NCBI GenBank assembly: GCA_015143295.1
Contig: CM026571.1
Location: 4,421,501 to 4,485,500 of the forward strand
Length of the DNA stretch: 64,000 nucleotides
DNA from: Tetracentron sinense
Taxonomy: Eukaryota > Streptophyta > Magnoliopsida > Trochodendrales > Trochodendraceae
Direction of reading: 5' to 3'
In this document: positions 34,125-45,300 of the stretch, piece after piece
How the letters are laid out: every line of letters starts with the position of its first letter
Numbering within the stretch: position 1 is the stretch's first letter
Position numbers and translations under genes: made by a program
Notes under the pieces: model-generated
Database searches by the model: none
Told to the model about the DNA's origin: nothing
Seen by the model: the letters and a program-made list of their open reading frames with translations, nothing else

Positions 34125-35353
34125 GGCCGTTTGGATACACTTCCATTTTTTCTGTTTTTGTTTTCTGTTTTTTAAAAAACTGAAAATAAGTTTTTGTTTC
34201 AAAATTTTTTAAGTAGAAAGTATGTTGGGTATTATGTTTTTGTTTTCTGTTTTTAAAAAAATTGAAAATAAGTTTCTGTTTTCAAATTCTTTAAGCAGAA
34301 AGTATGTTTGGTATTATTATCTGTTACTTGTTTTTAAAAAGTAAAAATAAAAAAACACGTTTGGGAAATATGATGAATATAATAATGAGTAAGCAATTCC
34401 AATCCATAGTGGTGGTGAGTGTGGTGGTGATGGTGATGATGTTGGTGGTGGTTGAGTGGCGGTGGTGGCGTTGGTGGTGGAGTGGTTGTGGTGTTTGTGG
34501 TGGTGAGTGGTGGATTGGTGGTGATGGATGGTGGTGGTGGTGGGTGGTGGATTGGTGGTGGTGGTGGTTGAGTGGCGTTGGTGGTGGAGTGGTGGTGGTG
34601 GTGGTGGTGGTTGAGTGGTGTTGATGGCGTTGGTGGTGGAGTGATGAGTGGTGGTGGGGTGGTGGTGGTGGTGAGTGGTGGTTGAGTGGTGTTGGTGGCG
34701 TTGGTGGTGGAGTGGTTGTGGTAGTGGGTGGTGGTGGGTGGTGGTGGTGGAGTGGTGAGTGGTGGTGGTGGTGGTGGTTGAGTGGTATTAGTGGTGAGTG
34801 GTGGTGGTGGTTGAGTGGTGTTGGTGGCGTTGGTGGCGTTGGTGGTAGAGTGGTTGTGGTGGTGGTGGTGGTGGGTGGTGGAGTGGTGGAGTGGTGGTGG
34901 TGGGTGGTGGAGTGGTGGTGATGGGTGGTGGAGGTGATTGTGGTGGTGGTGGTTGAGTGGAGTTGGTGACGTTGGTGGTGGACTGGTTGTGGTGGTGGTG
35001 AGTGGTAGTGAGTGGTGGTGGGTGGTGATGGGTGGTGAGTGGTGGTGGTGGTGGTGATGAGTGGTGATGTTGGTGGTGAATGTGATGGTGGTTGAGTGGT
35101 GTTGGTGGTGGTGGAGTAGTTGTGGTGGTGGTAGAATGATGTTGGTGTTAGAGTGGTGGTTCATAATGGTTTTGTTTTTGTTTTTTGTTTCCAAAAACAG
35201 AGGTAACAGAAAATTTCTATTACCATTATTTTGCAAAAATTTTACGATTAAGTTTTAAAAATCAAAAACAGAAACATGTTTTGGATAAAAATTTCCAAAT
35301 TTTTGTTTTTAAAAATTAGAAAACAGAAAACGGAAGAGCAACCAAACAAGGCC
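34125..35353. mobile_element. Tourist-like (PIF/Harbinger) element with internal minisatellite
   Basis: The left end GGCCGTTTGGATACACTTCC and the right end, in reverse complement GGCCTTGTTTGGTTGCTCTT, are Tourist-type termini. TAA target duplications stand at 34122-34124 and 35354-35356. The arms share TTTTCTGTTTTTGTTTTC-type sequence. The middle 750 bp is a GT-rich minisatellite, far larger than is usual for such elements. Confidence 0.85.
34405..35165 (+). repeat. GTGGTG minisatellite
   Basis: A near-pure (GTG)n-type array with higher-order units of roughly 40-45 bp such as GGTTGAGTGGTGTTGGTGGC followed by GTTGGTGGTGGAGTGG. The plus strand is G/T-only over long stretches. A 300-codon minus-strand frame of His, Thr and Pro and plus-strand Trp/Val/Gly frames are artefacts of the repeat. 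Confidence 0.95.
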
Positions 35354-35586
35354 TAAGTTATTATTATTATTTTTTAAAACAAAGTTAAATAGATGAACCT
35401 TAGGGGTGAGTGAATCTTAATAACAATTAGTGGGTATTAAAAAGGTGGACATGAATCATTGAAGACCGGCATTTTGTTGCATAGTGAAAATGCGGGGTAA
35501 GTTAAACATTTTTCTTCCATGTTTGTTTTGCTACTAGACCTATTTTTGAAATGCAATATTAACAAATTTTATTAGAACGACCAGTT

Positions 35587-35617
35587 ACTCAAAAAAAAAA
35601 AAAAAAAAAAAAATAAA

Positions 35618-35648
<31 letters not shown>

Positions 35649-35650
35649 TC
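35587..35650 (+). repeat. A-run with AAAT and AAT microsatellites
   Basis: A23 or longer, then about five AAAT units, then about five AAT units. Confidence 0.95.
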
Positions 35651-35703
35651 TTGCCCCAAGGGTTCATACTCCAATCCGAATAATATTCTTGATATATACA
35701 CTT

Positions 35704-35852
35704 ACTTTATGTTTGGTTGTCGAGAAAATAAGTAAAAACATGCAAAAGAAAAAAATATTAGGTAAAACACAACTAAAAATTATATTAAAAATCTAAAATT
35801 TTCTTTTCTTTTCATGTTTTCATTAATTTTCTCGGCAACCAAACGTAGCATT
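35704..35852. mobile_element. Tourist-like MITE, second copy
   Basis: The arms TATGTTTGGTTGTCGAGAAA and, in reverse complement, TACGTTTGGTTGCCGAGAAA frame an A/T-rich core. It is the same family as 30815-30968 and lies about 340 bp upstream of the AG-peptide TATA box. Confidence 0.8.
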
Positions 35853-36191
35853 GGTTCCTGGTACCGGCCGGCCCCGGTGGTTACCGCTGAAAACTATGGT
35901 GATAAGGTAGTCAATTTGGGTTTCTTGTAACTCCTTTACTCATCATATCATTTGGCTTTTCATAATTTGCGTTGAGTAGTCGGGAGACCTTGGATTTAGA
36001 TGGGGTTGTAGATGTTTGCTATCCTACATGGTCTCGCTCTCCTGAGTTAAATGGCGATTGTGTTACGTGCCTTTTGTTTATAGGCAGTTATTTAGAGATT
36101 TTTTTTAGTTTTGATTTGATCTCGTCGGAGGGACGGATTCCGTACTAGTTGCGTGCTGTTTTGTTTCTCAGCCACTCCTAAAAGCCGAGAC

Positions 36192-36198
36192 TATAAAA
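36192..36198 (+). promoter_or_regulatory. TATA box of the AG-peptide gene
   Basis: TATAAAA in GAGACTATAAAACGAAGG lies 176 bp before the ATG at 36368. A CT-rich probable 5' UTR with TTCTATTTCTCTATTCGCC follows. Confidence 0.7.
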
Positions 36199-36367
36199 CG
36201 AAGGTCTCCACGATACCTAGCTGCTCACTCTCAAAAGGGGTTTCCTTCTTGCCTGCTTTCTCGCTCTTTTCTATTTCTCTATTCGCCTGCGCGGCTCTTG
36301 AGGCGTCGCAGTGAGGCGAGCAAGATCTAGGTTTGGAAACGACAAACAACAGAAACACGAGTGTGAA

Positions 36368-39300
36368 ATGGCGATTTATAGGGTTTCATTTGGAGTAATG
36401 GCGATCGTCGCTATCATTTTCTCCATTGTTTTGCCTGCTGTTCAGGCACAGGCCATGGCTCCCGCTCCTTCGCCTACCAGCGATGGTAAGTTTTCTTCAT
36501 TTCCTCTTCTTATTTGTCTTCTTTTTTCTTTTCAGATCTGATAATCTGCTTTTTTTTTTCTTTGGATTTTGGTGCTGCATTGCGGATTCTGTGTTTTAAT
36601 TTAAATATAGTTTTTTCTGTGTTTCGTGGTTGTTGATTGAAGTCATTTTTTCCCTGGTTGCCACTTTGGATAAACTCTTAAAATAGAATGAGATCTGACC
36701 ACAGCCAACTGTGATTCACATATGTGGTGCCTGACTAATGGAGGAGAAAAAAAGAAGCGGGAACTCTCTTTGATCAGATATCAAATAGAAGAGTCCTAAT
36801 TCAACTCTAACCGAATTATACTCCTACTAATATCATAAATAACAACTCCCTAAATCAATAGTAAACTAAATTAGGAAACTAAACAAATAAGGACTAGGGG
36901 TCCTAACATCCACCCCTTCTAAAATGGCTTGTCCTCGAGCCTAAAAACATGGAAAGCGGACTACAAAATCATAGTAATCATCCTATGTAGCTTCATCACG
37001 AGGAAGACCCTACAATGCACTAAGACCCACGCAACTGCTCGATTGCCCCAAGTGACAATTCCACGGCCTAAAATGGATAAGGGTATCCACTCAAACGTGC
37101 CTAAATCTTGAGGATTAAGTGTTGATGGACGATAGGGTTGTAGACGAAGAAAAAACACAATCACCTACACCCCAAAGGGGGAAAGTTGACTTTGATAAGA
37201 AGCACATTGAGTAGTATGCCGACATATTTCCTATCTCTATTCATCATCCCAGCCTCGATTGCATCTTCATTAGAAAAAATCAGGAGAGACTTCCTCTGGA
37301 ATGAAAAGTCCGACACCCGAAAGTATCATTTGGTGGATTGGAAGACCATATACCTACCTAAGTGTGGCGGAGGTTTAAACATTCCACCACTAACCCAGGT
37401 AAACAAGGCGTTACTGGGTAAGTGGTTTTGGCGTTTCGGGAAGGAGGAGGGGTGCTTGTGGAGGGAGGTGATCCTAGCCAGACATGGGATGATTAATAGA
37501 TGACATCCAAAGGCCGGCCCTGGTCCCCGGGGAGTTGGGGTTTGGAAGCCTATAATGCAAGGTTGGGAAGAGTTTTCCTCCCACACACACCTAAAGGTGG
37601 GAGTTGGAGATGAGGTTAGTTTTTGGAATGACCGCTGGTGTGGGGCTTCGACGCTTCGACAGGATTTTAGGCAAGTGTTTCTCCTTGCGTCTAATAAAAA
37701 GGCCTTTGTAGCCGATTATGTGGAGTGGCATAACGGTGCTCCGGTGTGGGCCCCGGTCCTCCGTCGCAACCTTTTAGACAGGGAATTCCCGGAGTTCCTA
37801 GGTTTGTTAGCTTGCGTTTAGGGGGTCAACCCGTCTCCCTCCACCAGGGATAGCTGTGTTTGGTCCTTAGACAACAAGGGAAGGTTCTCTGTGGGATCTT
37901 TTTTGCGAGTCATGCGCTCTATTCCGTTACCACCTTTTCCTCATCAGGCCGTTTGGTGTCCAAACATTGCATCGAATGTATCATTTTTCTTATGGTCGAC
38001 GGTATTGAATAAAATCTTGACGTTGGATCATCTCATGCAAAGAGGTTGGCAGCTAGCAAACAGATGTTTCATGTGCCTAGCAGCAGAAGAATCAATGGAT
38101 CACCTATTGCTTCATTGTCCGGTAGCGAGAGAGGTTTGGTCCTATTTCTTTTTGCACCTAGACATCCCTTGGATTTTTCCCGGTTCCTTCTGGAGCTTCT
38201 AAAACACATGTTTATGAGTAAAAAAATTTATCCTTGATTGGGCTACTTGCAAATTCTCCTTGAGAACGCGTAGCATAACATCACACTCTTTTAATGCAAG
38301 ATCAACAGAATGTACACTAGTAGTACCCGAAAAATATTGGTCAATGTTGGGTGGAGGATGGCCGTGCAGTTCTCCGAACACTTCAAAAAGTTTGTGGATA
38401 ATTCGCTCAATGAAAGGTGGAACAATTGTCTTTATGACCTCTTTCGACATCGCCATAAGTTGGATAAAAACACCATGTTTTTCCTGCAATAATCTATTGA
38501 TTTCACCATTGCTGGTGAGAATGATGTTTGATGAACTGTTTCCTACCAACTAAATAGCACATCTATTCAAGGAAAATTGCATGGTGAGCTTGGCAAACTC
38601 CCACATAATTACACCCAAAGAACGAAGCCATTGTGTGCCTAGGACAAGTGGACAACATCACATCCGCTAACAGAAAGTAGGAAAAAATCTGATTTGAAAA
38701 GAAAGCCTTTAATGTTGAATTGAACGTTTATTTGTAAACTTTTTTATATTAATATTTCTATTGCCGATAAAAAAAAAATGTTTAATTGAACGTTAGAACA
38801 TTTACCATGGCTTTTATTGACCCCACCATCCGCCATCATAACGTGTAAAGGTTTCATGGTAGAGACGATGCACCCACAATGTTTGGCTAGTGAAGGATTC
38901 AAAATACTATGAGTCGAGCCTGAATCCACCAAAATTGTCACATTTCATCTTTTTAGCAACCCGTTAAGGGAGACACATAATCTCGGATCCGTGAGGGCAT
39001 ATATGGAAATTTCTACATTGAGTGTGTTCATGGCCTCATTATCAATTGCATCTTCAAGGTACTCAATAGTCAATAGTCACCAAAAACTGCATTTTTTGGA
39101 AAAAAATTCGTTTAAAACGCCCATGAATCCCTTGTAGTAGAAAGCAGCATTTAAAATTCATTTTTTGAAAAAAGACATGTATTATAGTTCAAAATGCGTT
39201 TAAAACGAATAATACGAAAACAAAAGCGTTTAAATACAAAAAAAAAATAAAGCGAATAATCTTGAGAAAATTTTGGCATTCCCAGATGTACTTGAAACCG

Positions 39301-42300
39301 AAGGGAATCATGACCTTGATGATGGAGTATCATCTTCCAGTGAATCTTTAGGGAATAAAGATGATGCAAATATTGATGACCTTGATGATAAATTCGCTTT
39401 TGAGCAATTAATGAATATGAATGAGTGATTTTATTATGTAGTTTGTATTTTGTTGATGAAACTGTGAGAAACTGAGAATGTAAATAATCAGTCTTGATGT
39501 TTTAATAAATTTTGATGCCTTGATGACTTAATGAAATTGAATTGAATGTTAAAATGATGTTATAAACTTATTATTGTTGATAATAATAATTTTTTCTGTT
39601 TATTATCTTACCAAATTGTTAGATATATTAATTAATATCATGTTTCTAATTTTTATAATTATTAAAAAAATAATATTTTCTCTGTTTTTTTCCCGAAGTT
39701 TTCCCGTAATTTTTCAATTTTTTTCGTACTTTACCCTTGCCGAATTATTCTGGAACCTCGACTTTGTTACTATGATGGTACCCAGTGGAATGAATATCTT
39801 CCTTCAAAAGGAGTATCTGAGGTTTCTTGCAATGATGCCCAAGTTTGAATTGTTTATGAAAATTAAAACAAAGACCCTTGGATCGTCTATCTGTTTGCTC
39901 AACTAGTGAAAGTCGTCAAATGGGAGGAAGCCTAGGAGGGGCAGGTCCAAGTAATGATGGTGTAGGCTCAAGATGTGTCGGTCAACGGGAGTAGGAAGAA
40001 GGGCTGGATGATTTGAGTTCACACGAAAGGTTGACCTTTTGATCATCACAGTTACAACTTCGTCCTAAAATTTTGCAAATTCAAAATCTTGTATGAGGGG
40101 GTAGCAAGTTTCCACACTTGAACTCCTACCTGTAATTCATCGCACAAACCCGAAACAAAGCAACTAATCAAAAAATCTTCGGGTAATCCTCTTGTTTTAT
40201 TTGCCAACTGCTCGAATTGTACTTGATAGTTGCTAATAGTTCCCGTTTGACGCAACTTAGAAAGGCCGCCGTCGGAATTGGCTTGATCCATTGTGCCAAA
40301 TCGTCTACACAATGCCTGTGTAAATTGCACCCAACTCAAATCACCTAAGGTGCGTTTCAACAATTGATACTATGGAATAGTGTCTCCATTAAGATGAGCT
40401 GATGCCAAGGTCACCATTTGTTCATTCGTGGTATTGATAATCTTCCGATATTACTCTACACGAAAAACCCAACCTGATGGATCTTCTCCGTTAAACAACG
40501 GAAACTCAACCCGAATTGTGCGGCCTTGAATTATAGGCGCAACCTGATTTGGGCAATCGTATACCCCCAATTGCGGGATGATTGTTGCTTGTGTCAATTG
40601 CTCTAAGCATTCCTACATATGATCCATCATACCTGGCAACTCGTCAATTTGTGTTCAGTTTAATGTCCCTAAAATTTCTTCGATTAGTTGGGTGAGGGAC
40701 AAAACTTGGTCTTCATGCTCCTTAATCGTCATAGTAAAGGCCCAGAAGGATGCTTTAATACCAGATGTTAGGTTGATTAATTGAAGAATATGAAGTTTAA
40801 GAAAAGAATGAGAAATTAAGGTAAAGAAGAAGATGAATTCATAGGAGAAATGAATGAGAGAATTCTGAAAAATATTACTTAAACTTTATAATAATGTCTG
40901 TCCACTTATTTATAGTGGTTCAACACAACTAACTTGCCACTTGGCTACAACTCTTAAAATAGAAGAGTCCTAATTCAACTCTAAACAGAATTATACTCCT
41001 ACTACTATCTGAAATAACAATTCCCTAAATCAATAGTAAACTAAATTAGGAAACTAAACAAATAAGGACTAGGGGTCCTAACACTCCTGCTCCTTTGCTT
41101 ACCAACGATGGTAAGTTTTCTTCATTTTCTCTTTTCATTTGTCTTTTTCTTTTTAGATTTGATAATTAGTGTTTTTTCTTTGAATTTTTGTGCTTTATGC
41201 AGATTCATTTCTCATTTTTTATTACTTGGGATTTGCTTTTGGACAAAAAAAGTGATACGAACCTAACCTAACCAATACGCCAAAAGCCCTAGGATTGATG
41301 GAACGTGTAATGTCAAGCCTTAAATCCACATAGGACCATAACAAAAAGCTTCAATTTTTAGGCTTCATTGCATATTGTGGCAAGGTTTGGAATTGCGCTT
41401 ATATCGGTAATTTCAGTAGCCTTAAAATCCCTTTAGGACCATAACAAAAAGCTTCAATTTGTAGGCTTCATTGCATATTGTGGCAAGGTTTGCAATTGTG
41501 TTTATATCGGTAATTTTGGTCCGCTAACCTAAATCGTAATTTTAAAATTTTCGGATTTCTCGGCAAAATTTCGTAATTTTATTTTTTAAACATTTTATTA
41601 CAATTGAATATTTTAAAGTTATTTATCGATATTTTGGCCTAAATAATATATTATTAAAATTTAATATATTTATTTAGTTATTATTTTAAAATAAATTTTT
41701 GAAAATTTGAAATTTCATGTTGATAAAAAATTTGGAATATTTCAGAATTTTGTTTAAAAATTAATAATAATAAAAATATTTAAAAATAAATTTCTGGAAT
41801 TTTGGCCCGAAATTTCAAACCTTGTATTGTGGTTCCATGGAGACCATTTGTTTATATTCTTTTCGTAGATACTCAGTTTGTGCTTGGATTAGAGGTGTGC
41901 CTTATATGTATATGGGGAGGATCTACCTTCCTACTATATCACCCCTCTTATCTTGCTTATCTCTTAGAGAAGTACTAGCCGTTATTTACTTGTATTTCAG
42001 TTTATATAACTCCGAAGGTTATAAATAGGAGAATGTAATCTGTATTATGAGAGATGTATTGGGTATGATTATAGTAGTAGGAGGTGTATTGGATACACAT
42101 CATTCCATTCCCCTAGAAACAATCCTTGTCCTCAAGATTAAACCGATGGGACTTTCTTTGAAGGTTTTCGAGTTGACCAGATTGATTTGAGGATTTTTCT
42201 CCAATTTACGTATGATACTCTTATTTTTTGTTGGGCTTTGCAAAGGGATCTTCTCCATATCAGATGTATTCTTAGATGCTTAGAAGCGGTGTCAGGATTA

Positions 42301-45300
42301 CGATTTAATCTAGCTAAATCTGAGATCCTGAGGGTTGAGGAGGTCCCCATCCTTGATCACCTTACCATTTGCCTAGGATGTGGAGTGGGGTCTCTCCTTT
42401 CAGAGTACTAAGGAATGCCTTTGGGAGCGACCTATAAGGCGAAATTAGTTTGGAATCCTGTTTTAGATCGCATGGCTCGAAGATTGTCAGGATGGAGGGC
42501 ATCCTACCTATCAAAAGGGGGGAAATTGACTTTGATTCGAAGCTCGTTGCAAAGCCTTCCAACTTACTTCATGTCGTCTCTCACCATTTCCTGTTCAGTG
42601 GCTTATACCATAGAAAGAATTCAAAGGGAGTTTCTATGGAATGATAGAGAGGAGAGAACCAAATATCATTTAGTAGCTTGGTCCCAGTCGTGTCAGCCTA
42701 AGGAAGAATGGGGTTTGAATTTCAAGCCGCTCATTCAAATGAACAAAGCTTTGCTAGGTAAGTGGGTGTGGCGATTTGGAGAAGAGATGAATAGTTTGTG
42801 GTGGGCCTTAATAGTAGCCAAGTATGGAGAGACTTCTTGCTGGATCCCTCGGGAGATTAGGGGCCCTCACAGATTGGGGGTTTGGAAGGGAATTATGGCA
42901 AATGCTTGTCTAGTTGAGCCTTGCTTTAGTTTTCGGGCGGGGAGAGGGTCGGAGATCAAGTTTTGGAAGGATATTTGGTCAGGATGCACTCGTCTGAAGG
43001 ATGATTTCAGAAATCTCTTTGTCCTCTCTACTGATAGGGATGTTCTTGTGGAGGATTCTTATGAGAGAAGTTCAGAAGGATTCGTTTGCTGTCCGAGGAT
43101 GCGTCGGGATCTTAACGATTGAGAAATCAGTGATTTATCTCGTCTATTGGAGCGTATTACTTCGTCAGTTATTTTCCCAAAGGTGAGGGATTGTAGGATG
43201 TAGTCTAGGAGTAATCATTGGCGGTTCTCTGTTAGACCGTTGTTCCTATCTTTGTGTCCTTCCACGTCGGGATGTTCCCTCATAGAGTGGTGTGGAACCC
43301 GGGCATACCCTCCAAGGTTTCTTTTTTGCTTTGGACAACATCGTTGGAGATCATTTGCAGCATAGAGGATGAAGTATGACTAACAAGTGTTTCATGTGTC
43401 TCCAAGTGAAAGAGACGGCGGATCATCTTCTTTGCATTGCCCAGTAGTGTCAGAGGTGTGGAGTGTTTTTTTATCTCGCATGGGGGTGGCATTGGTTTTC
43501 CCTTATCTTTTCGTCATCTTTTCAAGTGTTTGTATTGTGATAGAGGAGCGGGAGTTTAGGAGGTGATTTGGGGAGTTCTTCTTGGGGCTATTTATTGGTT
43601 AATCTGGAAAGAGAGAAATCGCAGAGTTTTTGAAGATGTTTCGGCTTCAGTGTCCCGGATTTGCGACTGTATCCGGTTAGTAGTTTTGGAGTGGGCAGGG
43701 TTGCATTGTACAAGAGAGGAAATCCAGGATATTTTGTATTAGTTTGTTGTGCCTCTGGGTGGCAGGTTTAGCTAGTGCTATTGGTCGGGTTTGAGTTTAC
43801 TCGCTTGTAAACTCGGCGGTCGTTGTTTCTTCCATGTGCTTTCTCTATCTTCCTTTTTAATAAAATGAGTTATTGATAAAAAAAAAAAAAGATTAAGGTG
43901 TTTAAGAAGCTCTGGATTCCACACACAAGACTAAATCATCCATCTATCCATTTGCTGAAATCACAAACACTACACAGTCACAAGATCGTTACTCTGATAC
44001 CATCTATCCATCTACCTTTTTCCCTAAAGGTTACCTACTTCCAATCAGTGCCTCGGCTCAGTTGAGTAATGTTCGCTCGGCTCGGAGCAAACTTGTTCTG
44101 ACATTTCAGTTGGAGGATTTAGGGTTTAGAGAAGAGAAAAGAGAGAAAGAAAGAGTTTAGGGTAAATTGCTTAATGAGGGAAATAATGCCCTACTAGCAT
44201 CTTATATTAAGAAGAGAACATTACATATATACTTTTTTACAAATATACACTCAATATAACATATATACCCTTTTGCAAATATACCCTCAATATAACATAT
44301 TAACATTCCTCCTTAAGTTGGAGCATAAACATTAAGCATGCCCAGCTTGACAGTAATATCCTGGAGGATAGCGGAGCCAACAGGCTTAGTGAAAATGTTA
44401 ACAAGTTATTGAGAAGATGAAACATGCTGAATAGATAATCAATAATCTCAAACTTTCTCTTGGAAAAAATTAATATCAACTTCAATGTGTTTTGTTCTCT
44501 CATGAAACACAGAATCAGAAGCAATCTTCGTGATAGCCTCATTATCACAATATAAACATATAGGATCTTTAACAGGAAACCCTAACTTGGAAAAGAGAGA
44601 ACGAAGTCACAGAACTTCACAAGTCTCATGAGCAAGAGCCCAATATTCTGCTTCGGCATTAGAGCGAGAAACAACGGGTTGCTTTTTACTCTTCCATGCA
44701 ACTAAGTTGCCCCCAAGAAAGATACAATAGCCAGAGGTGGTGCCACGATCAATAGCAGATCTAGCCCAATCGGCATCTGTATAGCTGGAGATCTCAAGAT
44801 ATCCATGTGAGCAATATACAAGTCCACAACTGGGTTTAGACTTGATATATCGAAGAATACGATGAACAACAGCAAGGTGTGAAGCATGGGGAGCATGCAT
44901 AAACTGACTAACTATGCTGACAACAAAATCCGGTCGAGTGAGGATGAGATATATCAAGCGGCCCACAAGACGCTGGTAGGCATGAGGATCAAGACGGAGA
45001 TCACCTTCATTATCATGTAAAGAGAGCTTCAGATCCATGGGAGAAGTAGAGGGTTTACACCCACTGTCGTGACCCAATAAGGTATATAAAGCACTTGAAC
45101 TAGTGAACCTGAAAATTTCTTCTATATAATAAGGTTCCATGTACAAGAGTCACCTAAAACTGAATTAGAAACTAAACCTCTTATACAAAATCCATCTGAG
45201 ACCTGTCAACTTTAGAGTTTATTTAGACCATTAAGAACTCAGAATTAGGATTTATTCATTAGAGACAAAATTGTTTCCCTTTGAATGACAAGTCCAACGC

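Larger units (their letters stand above)
36655..41084 (-). mobile_element. Ty3/gypsy LTR retrotransposon, degraded, in AG-peptide intron
   Basis: Minus orientation. The 5' LTR is about 40769-41084 (begins TGTTAGGACCCCTAGTCC, ends CCTAACA, with TATAAATAAG inside), followed by primer site TGGTATTAAAGC. Gag remains at 40052-40363 (FTQALCRRFG, LRQTGTISNYQVQFEQLA). A zinc-knuckle-like GLCFNFHKQFKLGHHCKKP lies near 39800-39900, and protease LVDSGSTHSILNPSLAKHC at 38744-38941. Most RT/RNase H is gone; the integrase C terminus LKENLQVAQSRINFFTHKH and FLRLQPYR remains. A polypurine site GAAGGGGTGGA precedes the 3' LTR, which starts at 36907 and is cut off near 36655. It holds a LINE, a 94-bp insertion and a 690-bp insertion. 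Confidence 0.85.

Noticed and set aside
34334..35236. 300-codon minus-strand frame rich in His, Thr and Pro
   Set aside because: It is the translation of the GTGGTG minisatellite; no domain, promoter or non-repeat coding supports it.
40052..40363. 103-codon minus-strand frame as a host gene
   Set aside because: It is gypsy gag (LRQTGTISNYQVQFEQLA) between an LTR and protease.
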